Shown here: positions 40,040 through 47,725 of the stretch, piece after piece
Numbering within the stretch: position 1 is the stretch's first letter
How the letters are laid out: each line of letters begins with the position of its first letter
Source: Curtobacterium aurantiacum
GTDB lineage: Bacteria; Actinomycetota; Actinomycetes; Actinomycetales; Microbacteriaceae
Direction: 5' to 3'
DNA: 64,000 nt
NCBI RefSeq assembly: GCF_018598555.1
Contig: NZ_JAHEWN010000010.1
Span: 89,824-153,823 of the forward strand
Notes under the pieces: generated by a model
Database searches by the model: none
Seen by the model: only the letters and a program-made list of their open reading frames with translations
What the model was told of the DNA's origin: nothing
Made by a program: the position numbers and the translations under genes

Positions 40040-40410
40040 GCTTGCACACGCGCGGGAGCGACACCGTCGCCGTCGTACGACATCGACATCGTCGCCCCGT
40101 GCACGCGCCACCAGTTGCACGCGCGCGGAAGCGACGGAGCCGATGTCGTACGACAGCGACGACGTCGCTTCTTGCGCACGCCGGCAGTTGCACGCGCGCG
40201 GGAGCGACAGGGTCGCCGTCGTACGACGACGACATCGTCGCTCCGTGCACACGCCGCCGGTTGCAGACGCCGGCAGTTGCACGCGCGCGGAAGCGACGGA
40301 GCCGATGTCGTACGACAGCGATGGCGTCACTCGTTGCGCACGCCGGCAGTTGCACGCGCGCGGGAGCGACAGGGCCGCCGTCGTACGACGACGACATCGT
40401 CGCTCGGGGG
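40040..40410. repeat. Array of five 73-bp-type palindromic repeats
   Basis: The perfect palindrome GTCGTACGAC occurs at 40072, 40145, 40218, 40307 and 40380 (starts): spacing 73, 73, 89, 73. Each unit is about TTGCACGCGCGCGG(A/G)AGCGAC, then the palindrome, then CGACATCGTCGCT, then GTGCGCACGCCGGCAG, so each unit is itself an extended dyad. Units 2+3 and 4+5 are near-copies, offset by 162 bp. Two more units with the same 73-bp spacing occur at 48140-48275. Confidence 0.8.
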
Positions 40411-40416
40411 CGCGGG

Positions 40417-40731
40417 TCAGGCGGAAGCGTCGAGGTACACGGCGCCGCGTGGCTCACGCGTGGCGTCGACGGCGCGCAGGGCGCCGAGGTGTTCCAGCGT
40501 CGAGCGGCGGTCCGCCTCGAGCACCGTCATGTGGTCCCGCTGCGCGGCGAGCAGCCGGGAGGCCCGTCCCACCAGGTCACGCGGCAGCGGTCCCAGCCCG
40601 GTCGGCTCCGACCACCCGGCCGGGGCCGTGGACTCGGCCGCCTGCCCGGCGGCGTCGTGCTCCAGGGACGTGAGGAGGGCCTCCCAGGCGAGCCGCTCGG
40701 CGGTCTGCTCGCCGGTCTGCTCAGGCGACAC
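40417..40731 (-). CDS. FliT-like small helical protein
   Basis: 104 residues from GTG 40731, overlapping the fliS stop by 11 bp. It is helical throughout (ERLAWEALLTSLEHDAAGQA, LVGRASRLLAAQRDHMTVLE, DRRSTLEHLGALRAV) as expected for FliT, the FliD chaperone, which normally follows fliS. Sequence identity to FliT is not strong enough to be certain. Confidence 0.6.
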   Translation of the reverse strand: MSPEQTGEQTAERLAWEALLTSLEHDAAGQAAESTAPAGWSEPTGLGPLPRDLVGRASRLLAAQRDHMTVLEADRRSTLEHLGALRAVDATREPRGAVYLDASA

Positions 40732-41191
40732 CGAGGGCTCCCCCGGTCGGCTGCCGTGCGGCCGTCGCCGGCAGCGATGCGGCGGCCTCGTGCCACGACT
40801 GGCGCAGCGGCTCGAGGATCCGGATGCAGTCGCGGGTGGCCTGCACGTCGCGGTGCACGTTGGCGGTGATGAGCGAGGTCGAGGCGTAGTTGTAGACGGC
40901 GAGCAGCCCCTCGCCACCGTCCCACACGTCGATGCGGAGGGTGCTCGACAGCTCGCCGACGATCGCCTGGGCGTGCAGCAGCTGCTCGCGGGCGGCCTCC
41001 CAGTCGGCCGCGACCTGGGCGGCCTCGGCGCGGTGCAGGTCGAGCAGCAGCCGGTCGTAGAGCATCGTGACGAGCTGCGCCGGGGTCGCGGAGAGCACGG
41101 CCTCGTTCGTGTACTGCGCACGACGCTGGTCGGTCACGGTGCGCGGCTGTGCGGCCTGGCGGAAGGCGGCGGCCTGGAAGTCGAAGGTCAT
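40721..41191 (-). CDS. fliS: Flagellin chaperone FliS
   Basis: 156 residues from ATG 41191. The core (YTNEAVLSATPAQLVTMLYD, RLLLDLHRAEAAQ, LLAVYNYASTSLITANVHRD) is FliS. It caps the flagellin C-terminus before export. It follows fliD by 11 bp. Confidence 0.95.
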   Translation of the reverse strand: MTFDFQAAAFRQAAQPRTVTDQRRAQYTNEAVLSATPAQLVTMLYDRLLLDLHRAEAAQVAADWEAAREQLLHAQAIVGELSSTLRIDVWDGGEGLLAVYNYASTSLITANVHRDVQATRDCIRILEPLRQSWHEAAASLPATAARQPTGGALGVA

Positions 41192-41202
41192 GGTCGTTCC
41201 CG

Positions 41203-42603
41203 TCAGCTCGACGTCGCGGCCAGCTGGCTGGCGAGCCAGCTCGACTGCGACTGGAGCTTGCTGAGGCTGGTCTCGAGGGATGAGTAGAGGGTCTGGAGCG
41301 CGGCCCGGCGCATCGTGAGCCGATCGGTCCAGCTGTCGATCTGGGTGTTCAGGTCCTTCGCGACGGCCTGCTGACCGGTGATGGTCGTGGTGACCGAGCC
41401 GTCGTACTTGTCGGAGGCGGCGGTGGCCGCGGCGCCGACGTTCGCGGCGACCCCGGAGAGCATCGCCTGGGTCGCCTTCGGGTCGGCAGCGAGGGCCTTC
41501 TGGAAGACCTCGGGGTCGAAGGTGAAGGAGCCGTCCTTCGTGATCACGATGCCGATCGTCGACGGTGACTTCCCGTCGACCGGGGCGGACATCGTGCTCG
41601 TGAGCCGCTGCACGGCGTCCCGGGACGCTCCGTCGCCGAGCAGGACGCCGGCCTTCGTCGTCGTGGTGCCCGACGTCGCGCTCGTCGTGCTCGACACCGC
41701 GGTGTTCGTCTTGTAGTAGGCAGCCACCGCGTTCATGGCGTCGACCAGTCCCGAGGCGACCGACTGGGCCTTCATGGTGTCCTGCGCGACCGTGACGGTG
41801 ACGGGCTCGGTGGTGACCTGCGACACCGTGACGTCGACCCCGGGGACGAGCCCGGTGAACGTGTTCGTCGCACTCGTGATCGTCTGCGCGGCCGCGGTGC
41901 CGGCCCAGAGCGTGACGCTCGCGTCCTTCGCTGCCGTGACGACGGCGGCGCCGGTCTCGGTGAGGACGTTCGTCGCGGTGCCCGCTGCCACGGCGTCCGC
42001 GCCGCCCCGGTACACCTGGAAGGCACCGGCCGCACCGGTCTTCGCGGACGTCAGCTGCAGGCGGTAGAGCCTGGTGCCGTCGGCGTCGGTGCCGGCGGAG
42101 ACCTTCGTCGCGGTGACGCCGGCGCCGGACTTGTTCAGGGCGGACACCGCGTCGTCGAGCGAACCGGACGCCGGCGTGACGGTGGTCGACTTGCCGTCCG
42201 CGCCGACGATCGTGATCGGCTGCGCGGCCGTCGACCACGTCGGCATCGCGGCGGTCACACCGACCTGCGCGGAGGCGGTCGAACCGACGGAGAAGCTGAT
42301 GGACCCGGCGGTCGCTCCGGCGCCGCTGACGGCGGTGACGCCGGGTGCGCTGCTCGTCGCGGCGAAGAGGTCGAGCGACGAGGCCTTCGCGGCGTCCGCG
42401 GCCTTGGTGGCCAGGCCCTGGATCAACCCGTTGAGCGTCTGCAGCGACGAGATGAACGAGTTGGTGGTGGTGAGCTTGTTCTTGAGCAGGGTCTGCGGGA
42501 CACCCTCGACGCTCATCAGCGAGTTGATGAGGTCGGTCGTCTTGAGACCGCTGACCAGACCGTCGATCGCGAGGCTGGTGCTCGAGGACACGGACGAGGA
42601 CAT
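41203..42603 (-). CDS. fliD: Flagellar filament cap protein FliD
   Basis: 466 residues from ATG 42603, favoured over GTG 42612 because GGGAG sits at a better distance. N-terminal SLAIDGLVSGLKTTDLINSL, MSVEGVPQTLLKNKLT and the C-terminal coil (LNTQIDSWTDRLTMRRAALQ, LYSSLETSLSKLQSQSSWLA) match FliD ends; the middle is variable. It caps the filament and assists flagellin folding. Confidence 0.94.
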   Translation of the reverse strand: MSSSVSSSTSLAIDGLVSGLKTTDLINSLMSVEGVPQTLLKNKLTTTNSFISSLQTLNGLIQGLATKAADAAKASSLDLFAATSSAPGVTAVSGAGATAGSISFSVGSTASAQVGVTAAMPTWSTAAQPITIVGADGKSTTVTPASGSLDDAVSALNKSGAGVTATKVSAGTDADGTRLYRLQLTSAKTGAAGAFQVYRGGADAVAAGTATNVLTETGAAVVTAAKDASVTLWAGTAAAQTITSATNTFTGLVPGVDVTVSQVTTEPVTVTVAQDTMKAQSVASGLVDAMNAVAAYYKTNTAVSSTTSATSGTTTTKAGVLLGDGASRDAVQRLTSTMSAPVDGKSPSTIGIVITKDGSFTFDPEVFQKALAADPKATQAMLSGVAANVGAAATAASDKYDGSVTTTITGQQAVAKDLNTQIDSWTDRLTMRRAALQTLYSSLETSLSKLQSQSSWLASQLAATSS

Positions 42604-42643
42604 CGTCGACACTCCCTGGCGTCGTGGAGGTGGTCAGGATGGC

Positions 42644-42688
42644 GACGCCGCCCTCCGGAGCACCCGATCGGGCCCGGAGGACGGCGTC
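42644..42688 (-). terminator. Terminator after fliC
   Basis: GACGCCGCCCTCCGG (42644-42658) and CCGGAGGACGGCGTC (42674-42688) form a 15-bp stem with one mismatch and a 15-base loop, directly after the fliC stop. It separates the abundant flagellin transcript from fliD-fliS. Confidence 0.75.
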
Positions 42689-42695
42689 GTGACGG

Positions 42696-43535
42696 CTAGC
42701 GCAGGAGCGAGAGCACGCCCTGGGTGCTCTGGTTCGCCTGCGCGAGCATCGAGGTGCCGGCCTGGCTGAGGATGTTGTCGCGCGTGTACTTGACCATCTC
42801 CTCCGCCATGTCGACGTCGGTGATGCGCGAGGAGGCAGCGGTGAGGTTCTCCTTGGCCACGTTCGTCACGTTGATGGCGTGGTCGAAGCGGTTCTGGACG
42901 GCACCGATGCTCGAACGAGCCGAGGAGACGTACTTGATCTGCTCGTCGATCGCGGTGATGGCGGCCTGAGCGTTCGTCGCCGAGTCGAAGGTGAGCGCGC
43001 CGACCGCGGTCGACACGGCCTCCACGTTCGACTTCGACAGGTCCACGTCGATCTGGCTCGCCGCGTCGCCGTTCGCGCCGACCTGGAACTTCAGGACGCC
43101 TGCGGTGCCGGCGGAGCCGTCGAGCAGGTTGATGCCGTTGAAGTTGGTCGACTCCGAGATGCGGGTGAGCTCCTTGGTGAGCTCGCCGACCTCGGTGGTG
43201 ATCGCCTTGCGGGAGTCCTCGTTGTTCGAGTCGTTGCCGGCCTGCACTGCCAGGTCGCGCATGCGCTGGAGGATCGAGTGGGTCTCGGTGAGGCCACCTT
43301 CAGCGGTCTGCACGACGGAGATGCCGTCCTGCGCGTTGCGGGCGGCGACCGTGAGGCCACCGACCTGGGACTTCAGCCCCTCGGAGATCGACAGACCGGC
43401 AGCGTCGTCGGCAGCACGGTTGATGCGGAGACCCGACGAGAGCTTCTCGAGGGACTTCGACAGGTCGTTCTGCGTCGCGTTGAGGTTCCGGTACGTGTTG
43501 AGTGCCGAGAGGTTGGTGTTGATGGACATACCCAT
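42696..43535 (-). CDS. fliC: Flagellin
   Basis: 279 residues from ATG 43535 with GGAGGAAA upstream. Only the conserved D0/D1 ends are present: MGMSINTNLSALNTYRNLNA, LSSGLRINRAADDAAGL, RMRDLAVQAGNDSN, and the C-terminal half VQNRFDHAINVTNVAKENLT to STQGVLSLLR. The variable D2/D3 domains are missing, giving a compact filament like that of Bacillus Hag. The leader has a sigma-28-like promoter and an ACGGAC hairpin, and the ribosome site (ACGGAGGAA) itself contains GGA, as in CsrA-regulated hag. Confidence 0.96.
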   Translation of the reverse strand: MGMSINTNLSALNTYRNLNATQNDLSKSLEKLSSGLRINRAADDAAGLSISEGLKSQVGGLTVAARNAQDGISVVQTAEGGLTETHSILQRMRDLAVQAGNDSNNEDSRKAITTEVGELTKELTRISESTNFNGINLLDGSAGTAGVLKFQVGANGDAASQIDVDLSKSNVEAVSTAVGALTFDSATNAQAAITAIDEQIKYVSSARSSIGAVQNRFDHAINVTNVAKENLTAASSRITDVDMAEEMVKYTRDNILSQAGTSMLAQANQSTQGVLSLLR

Positions 43536-43569
43536 GGTGGTTTCCTCCGTGAATGTGGGTCGTGCGTCG

Positions 43570-43583
43570 GCCCGTCCGTGGGC
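43570..43583 (-). promoter_or_regulatory. Candidate CsrA-binding hairpin in fliC leader
   Basis: The mRNA reads GCCC-ACGGAC-GGGC, a 4-bp stem and a loop with GGA, 13 bases after the -10 box and about 35 before the start codon. It aligns base for base with the flbD leader element. Confidence 0.6.
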
Positions 43584-43595
43584 TGACATGGATGA

Positions 43596-43622
43596 CTCTC
43601 GACCGGTTGCCGGGAGTCGTTA
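43596..43622 (-). promoter_or_regulatory. Sigma-28-like promoter for fliC
   Basis: Minus strand reads TAACGACT, 11 bases, GTCGAGAG. The -35 and spacing equal those of the flbD promoter; the -10 deviates (GTCGAGAG instead of GCCGATAG). The next bases AGTCATCC match AGTCCTCC at flbD. Confidence 0.6.
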
Positions 43623-43670
43623 GGGGATCGGTGGAGAAGTTTCCGCCGACGTCGGTGCCGACTCGACGGC

Positions 43671-44486
43671 TCAGCTCGCCGCGACCGCGGTGGGCGCGGT
43701 CGCGTCGTGCACGGCACGGGCGACACCGGCGGCGGCGTTCGTGGCGACACGGGCGAGGTAGGCACTGCGACGAGCCGCGGTGGTGCGGCTCGCGGGCTCG
43801 ACGGTCGTGCCGTCGCCGTAGTGCGCGGCGAGCCCGTCGTGGAGCAGGCGCATCGCCTCGGAGCGCTGCTGCGAGACGGCGGAGTGCGTGATGCCGAGGG
43901 CGGCGGCGACCTCGGTGACCGAGCGATCGCCGAAGTACACGGCCTCGACGATGAAGCGCATCCGCTCGGGCAGGGCCTCGACGGCGGCGCGGAGGTACCG
44001 GCGCTTCTCGGTCTCGAGCAGGTCGTCCCCGGGCAGCGGCAGGTCGGCGGCGACGAGGTCGTGCACCGTCTCGTCGAGCGGCGCGACGGTGCGGGCGGCA
44101 TCGCTCATGGCGTCGACGGCGGTCTGCTTGTCGACGCCCATGGCATCGGCGATCTCCTGCGCGCCGACGCTCCGGCCGAGTCGGGCGGACAGGGCTTCCT
44201 GCGTGGCGAGCGTCTCGCGGATCCGTTTGCGGGTGCCCCGGGATGCCCAGTCGGCGGAGCGCATGTCGTCGGCCAGCGCACCGGTGATCCGGGTGCGGGC
44301 GTAGGCGCCGAACGGGACGCCGAGGGTGGGGTCGAAGGCCTCGGCAGCGGCGACGAGTGCGAGCGAGCCGACGGCGGCGAGGTCGTCGCGGTCGAGGTGC
44401 GTGGCCCGGGAGCGGACGTCGGCCACGATGTAGCCCACGAGCGGGAGGTGCTCCACGATCATCGCGTTGCGTTCGGTGCGGTCCAT
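43671..44486 (-). CDS. fliA: Flagellar sigma factor sigma-28 (FliA/WhiG type)
   Basis: 271 residues from ATG 44486. Region 2 (LPLVGYIVADVRSRATHLDR, DDLAAVGSLALVAAAEAFDP, FGAYARTRITGALADDMRS), region 3 and the region 4 HTH (SVTEVAAALGITHSAVSQQR, ~205-224) are present. An Ala-rich tail (~238-271) is longer than usual. Promoters with its expected consensus are seen upstream of flbD, fliC, flgB and flgN. No flgM-like anti-sigma gene was found in the window. Confidence 0.93.
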   Translation of the reverse strand: MDRTERNAMIVEHLPLVGYIVADVRSRATHLDRDDLAAVGSLALVAAAEAFDPTLGVPFGAYARTRITGALADDMRSADWASRGTRKRIRETLATQEALSARLGRSVGAQEIADAMGVDKQTAVDAMSDAARTVAPLDETVHDLVAADLPLPGDDLLETEKRRYLRAAVEALPERMRFIVEAVYFGDRSVTEVAAALGITHSAVSQQRSEAMRLLHDGLAAHYGDGTTVEPASRTTAARRSAYLARVATNAAAGVARAVHDATAPTAVAAS

Positions 44487-44520
44487 GCTGTTCCCCTGGT
44501 CGACCTGACGTGTGTCGGCT

Positions 44521-44536
44521 CACCCGTCCGTGGGCG
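44521..44536 (-). promoter_or_regulatory. Candidate CsrA-binding hairpin in fliA leader
   Basis: The mRNA reads CGCCC-ACGGAC-GGGUG, a 5-bp stem with one G-U pair and the same ACGGAC loop as at flbD and fliC, about 35 bases upstream of the fliA start. Confidence 0.5.
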
Positions 44537-44837
44537 CGACGGACGCCGGCCTCGGATGGCCGGTGCGTACGCCGAAGACCCGCCCGGGTCCCTCCGAGCG
44601 GTGCACCCGCGTCGTTGCCGAGCGGTTCCGGGGTGTCCCCCGGGGTGCGTTCTGAATGTATCGGCTGGCAATGCGCTGAACAGGTGCTCATCCGTCCCCA
44701 GTGCGGGGGTGTCAGAGCCCCTTTCCGGTCGGCATTTGGGGGGACTTCGGCCGGGGAACGGTCGTTCTTGTCCCCCGACGGGGGTCATCGGGTCACAGAC
44801 TCGGCGAGTACCGGTGACGCCACTCGGCGGACGGGGC

Positions 44838-44864
44838 TTACGGTCGCGGTCACCGAGTCGATAG
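44838..44864 (+). promoter_or_regulatory. Sigma-28-like promoter for flgN-flgK-flgL-fliW
   Basis: TTACGGTC, 11 bases, GTCGATAG on the plus strand. Spacing matches the consensus; -10 differs from GCCGATAA at two positions. Confidence 0.6.
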
Positions 44865-44867
44865 ATC

Positions 44868-44893
44868 CCGGTGTCCGCAGGATGACGGACCGG
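44868..44893 (+). promoter_or_regulatory. Candidate CsrA-binding hairpin in flgN leader
   Basis: CCGGTGTCCG (44868-44877) and CGGACCGG (44886-44893) pair with one bulged base; the loop CAGGATGA contains AGGAUG, close to the best CsrA SELEX core (ACARGGAUGU). It begins near the predicted transcription start. Confidence 0.5.
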
Positions 44894-44929
44894 GGACGAC
44901 CCCGACGAACCACCACCCGGGAGGAGCTG

Positions 44930-45415
44930 ATGAGCGTGAACGACCTGTCGGCCGTGCTCTGGCGCGAACGCGAGCTGCTCGAACTGCTCACCTTCAAGCT
45001 CGAGGAGGAGCAGCTCCTGCTCACCGCGGGCCGCTCCCGCTGGGTGTCGCACGCCAGCCGTGAGGTCGAGCAGGTCCTCGACCGTCTCCGCAGCACCGGG
45101 CTCGAGCGTGCCGCGCAGAGCGCCGAGGTCGCCGAGGAGTGGGGCGTGCCCGCCGACGCTCCCCTGCGCGACGTCGTCGCCGCCGCACCGAACGGCCCGT
45201 GGGGCGAGATCCTGTCATCGCACCTCACCGCCATGGTCGAGCTGACCACCCAGATCGGCGCGCTGCGCGACGAGAACGACCGCTTCCTCCGTGCTGCCGC
45301 CCAGGCCACCGAGGAGACCCTGGCCGGCACCGTGACGAGCGCAGCCACCTACGACGCCAGCGGCACCTCGGGCTCCGGCTCCGAGGGCGGCCGACTGTTC
45401 GAGGGGACGCTGTAG
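44930..45415 (+). CDS. flgN: FlgN-like flagellar chaperone
   Basis: 161 residues from ATG 44930 with GGGAGGAG upstream. A long helical protein (LSAVLWRERELLELLTFKLE, EEQLLLTAGRSRWVSHASRE) whose start is typical of FlgN, the chaperone for FlgK and FlgL. A Gly/Ser-rich end follows. It stands directly upstream of flgK, 4 bp away. Confidence 0.85.
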   Translation: MSVNDLSAVLWRERELLELLTFKLEEEQLLLTAGRSRWVSHASREVEQVLDRLRSTGLERAAQSAEVAEEWGVPADAPLRDVVAAAPNGPWGEILSSHLTAMVELTTQIGALRDENDRFLRAAAQATEETLAGTVTSAATYDASGTSGSGSEGGRLFEGTL

Positions 45416-45419
45416 CACC

Positions 45420-46841
45420 GTGGTGAGCACCTTCGGATCCCTCGCGACCGCGTACTCCGGCCTCGCCGCGGCCCGCGCCGGCATCGACGTCACCGGCCAG
45501 AACATCGCGAACGCCGGCACCGCCGGGTACACGCGGCAGCGCGTCACACAGAACTCCGTACCCGCGACGCAGACCGGCTTCATGCGGGGCACTGCCGCCC
45601 TCGCCGGCCAGGGCGTCTCGGTCGACGGCATCGCCCGCCTGGCGTCGCTGACGCTCGACGCCGGCGTCCGTGTCGCCGCCGGTTCGTCGGCCTACGCCGA
45701 TGCACGCGCGACGGCGCTCTCCGCACTCGAGACGGGGTTGCACGAGCCCGGCAAGAACGGCCTGAGCGCCAAGCTCGACGCCTTCTGGTCGTCCTGGAGC
45801 GAGCTCGCGAGCCACCCCGACGACCCGGGGGCCGCCAGCGCGGTGCTCGGAGCCGCCGCCACCGTCGCCTCGGCGCTGGCCGCCGGCTCGAAGGCGGTCG
45901 ACGCCCAGTGGTCGTCCGTCCGCGGGACGCTCACCGGCCAGGTCGCCCAGCTGAACGACGCTGCGGAGCAGGTCGCCGACCTGAACGGGCGCATCCGCAC
46001 CGCACTCGCCTCGGGCGGCAACGCCAACGAGCTGCTCGACCAGCGCGACCAGCTCACGCAGCAGATCGCCACCCTCGCCGGTGGCACCACCCGGACGAAC
46101 GCCGACGGCACGGTCGACGTGCTCCTCGGCGGCAACCCACTCGTGCAGGGAACCGACGCCCGCTCCGTCGCCCTCGGCGGCGCTGAGCGTCTGGCCGACG
46201 GTGCCGCGGTGACGCTGACCTGGACCACCGGCACGGCCGGGGCGGTCGGACTGAGCGGCGGGTCGATCGGTGGCGCCCTCGCGGTCCTCGCACCCGCGTC
46301 CGGCACCGGCACCGGCGGCGCACTCGCCGAGGCCTCCAAGTCCTACGACGCCGTGGCCACGCGACTGGCGACCACCGTGAACGCCCTGCACGCCGCCGGG
46401 ACCACCCCGGCCGGCACCACCGGCACCTCGTTCTTCGCCCTGTCCGCCGGTGTCCCCGCCGCGCAGGCCCTCAGCGTCGTCCCCACGGACGCGAGCGGCC
46501 TGGCGACGCGGAACGCGGCGGGGGAACTCGACGACTCGTTCGCCGACGCACTCGCGCGGCTCGGGGCGTCGTCCGACGGTGCCGACCAGGTCTGGGCGAC
46601 GTTCGTGACGGGGGTGGGCACTGCCTCCAGATCGGCCACGTCGGAATCGACGCTGACCGGACTCGCGCTCACCAACGCGCGGAACCAGCAGCAGTCCAGC
46701 GCCGGCGTCGACCTCGACGAGGAGAACGTGAACCTGCTGAGCTACCAGCACGCGTACCAGGGCGCCGCGCGCGTCCTGACCGCAGTCGACGAGATGCTCG
46801 ACACCATCATCAACCGCACAGGACTCGTCGGGAGGGGCTGA
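45420..46841 (+). CDS. flgK: Flagellar hook-associated protein FlgK
   Basis: 473 residues from GTG 45420 (GTG 45423 also possible). N-terminal FGSLATAYSGLAAARAGIDV, TGQNIANAGTAGYTRQR and C-terminal VDLDEENVNLLSYQHAYQGA, ARVLTAVDEMLDTIIN are the standard FlgK ends. It forms the hook-filament junction with FlgL. Confidence 0.95.
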   Translation: MVSTFGSLATAYSGLAAARAGIDVTGQNIANAGTAGYTRQRVTQNSVPATQTGFMRGTAALAGQGVSVDGIARLASLTLDAGVRVAAGSSAYADARATALSALETGLHEPGKNGLSAKLDAFWSSWSELASHPDDPGAASAVLGAAATVASALAAGSKAVDAQWSSVRGTLTGQVAQLNDAAEQVADLNGRIRTALASGGNANELLDQRDQLTQQIATLAGGTTRTNADGTVDVLLGGNPLVQGTDARSVALGGAERLADGAAVTLTWTTGTAGAVGLSGGSIGGALAVLAPASGTGTGGALAEASKSYDAVATRLATTVNALHAAGTTPAGTTGTSFFALSAGVPAAQALSVVPTDASGLATRNAAGELDDSFADALARLGASSDGADQVWATFVTGVGTASRSATSESTLTGLALTNARNQQQSSAGVDLDEENVNLLSYQHAYQGAARVLTAVDEMLDTIINRTGLVGRG

Positions 46842-46843
46842 TC

Positions 46844-47725
46844 GTGATCACCCGTGTGACCACCCAGATGTCGATGGCGGCCGCCTCGGCACGGCTGCAG
46901 GCCGGCGCGGCGCGCGTCGCCGAACTCACCGACCAGGCCACCACGCTGCGAGCCATCCAGAAGCCGTCCGACGACCCGGTCGGCACGGCCTCGTCGATGC
47001 AGGTGCGCAAGGAGCAGGCCGCCGCAGCGCAGTACTCCCGCAACGCGAACGACGCCGCGGCCTGGCTCGCGACCACCGACAGTGCCCTGTCGAGCGTCTA
47101 CTCGGTGCTCAACACCGTCCGCGACCTCACGGTGCGGGCCGCGAACTCGGGCACCATGAGCGACACGGACCGCGACGCCTTCGTCACGCAGTTCCGGTCG
47201 CTCGGAGCCGACCTCGAGGCGCGTGCCAACACCACCCACGGCACCCGTTCGGTGTTCGCGGGATCGTCGACCGCCGCTGCCGCCTACGACCCCGCGACGG
47301 GCTGGGCTGCGTCCGGCACCGACGTGTCCCGACGGATCGGCGACGGCACCACGGTGCGCGTCGACACCTCCGGCGCCGCGGTCTTCGGGTCCGGCGACGA
47401 CTCCGTGTTCGCCATGATCGACTCCATCGTCAGTGACCTGCAGAACGGGGTGAACGTGAACGCTCGCATCGGGGACGTCGACACGGCGCTCGGGACCGTC
47501 CGCGGCGCCCAGGCCGACGTCGGCGTCCGGCACGCCGCCGCACTCGCCGCGCAGGACTCGCTGAAGTCCGCGACCGTCTCGCTCGAGAGCCGCCGCGCCG
47601 GCATCGAGGACGTCGACCTCGCGAAGGCCGTCCTCGACCTGCAGGTGCAGCAGACCAACTACCAGGCAGCCCTCGCCGTCACCGCGAAGGTCCTGCAGCC
47701 GACCCTGATGGACTACCTCCGATGA
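46844..47725 (+). CDS. flgL: Flagellar hook-associated protein FlgL
   Basis: 293 residues from GTG 46844. RVTTQMSMAAASARLQAGAA, TLRAIQKPSDDPVGTASSMQ and the C-terminal VDLAKAVLDLQVQQTNYQAA, LAVTAKVLQPTLMDYL match FlgL. The end overlaps fliW by ATGA. Confidence 0.95.
   Translation: MITRVTTQMSMAAASARLQAGAARVAELTDQATTLRAIQKPSDDPVGTASSMQVRKEQAAAAQYSRNANDAAAWLATTDSALSSVYSVLNTVRDLTVRAANSGTMSDTDRDAFVTQFRSLGADLEARANTTHGTRSVFAGSSTAAAAYDPATGWAASGTDVSRRIGDGTTVRVDTSGAAVFGSGDDSVFAMIDSIVSDLQNGVNVNARIGDVDTALGTVRGAQADVGVRHAAALAAQDSLKSATVSLESRRAGIEDVDLAKAVLDLQVQQTNYQAALAVTAKVLQPTLMDYLR

Larger units (their letters stand above)
39778..40416. other. Long intergenic region upstream of flgB: promoter, microsatellites, palindrome array
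   Basis: 639 bp without a supported gene. From flgB outward it holds two GGA-loop hairpins, a sigma-28-like promoter, CCCC-N5-GGGG (39916-39928), a GGTGCG and GGTGTC microsatellite (39959-40024), and five palindromes GTCGTACGAC at 73/73/89/73-bp spacing (40040-40410). Long open frames cross it on both strands, but the repeat periods (73, 89) are not multiples of three and the frames carry no family features. Confidence 0.75.
44487..44929. promoter_or_regulatory. Divergent control region fliA / flgN
   Basis: 443 bp. Toward fliA: a GGA-loop hairpin (44521-44536) and GCCGATAC on the minus strand (near 44660) that looks like a sigma-28 -10 without a -35. Toward flgN: a sigma-28-like promoter (44838-44864) and hairpin (44868-44893). 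Between them lie CCCC-N5-GGGG at 44696-44708 and CCCCCGACGGGGG at 44772-44784, possible sites for an unknown regulator. I see no gene. Confidence 0.55.

Noticed and set aside
40040..40410. CRISPR array
   Set aside because: Regular spacing at first sight, but the stretches between palindromes are near-identical rather than unique spacers, and no cas genes are nearby.
39881..40673. Long frames on both strands across the palindrome array that translate into recurring SYDGD / VVRRR peptides
   Set aside because: The peptide repeats come from the 73/89-bp DNA repeat, whose period is not a multiple of three, so frames shift between units. No ribosome sites or family features.
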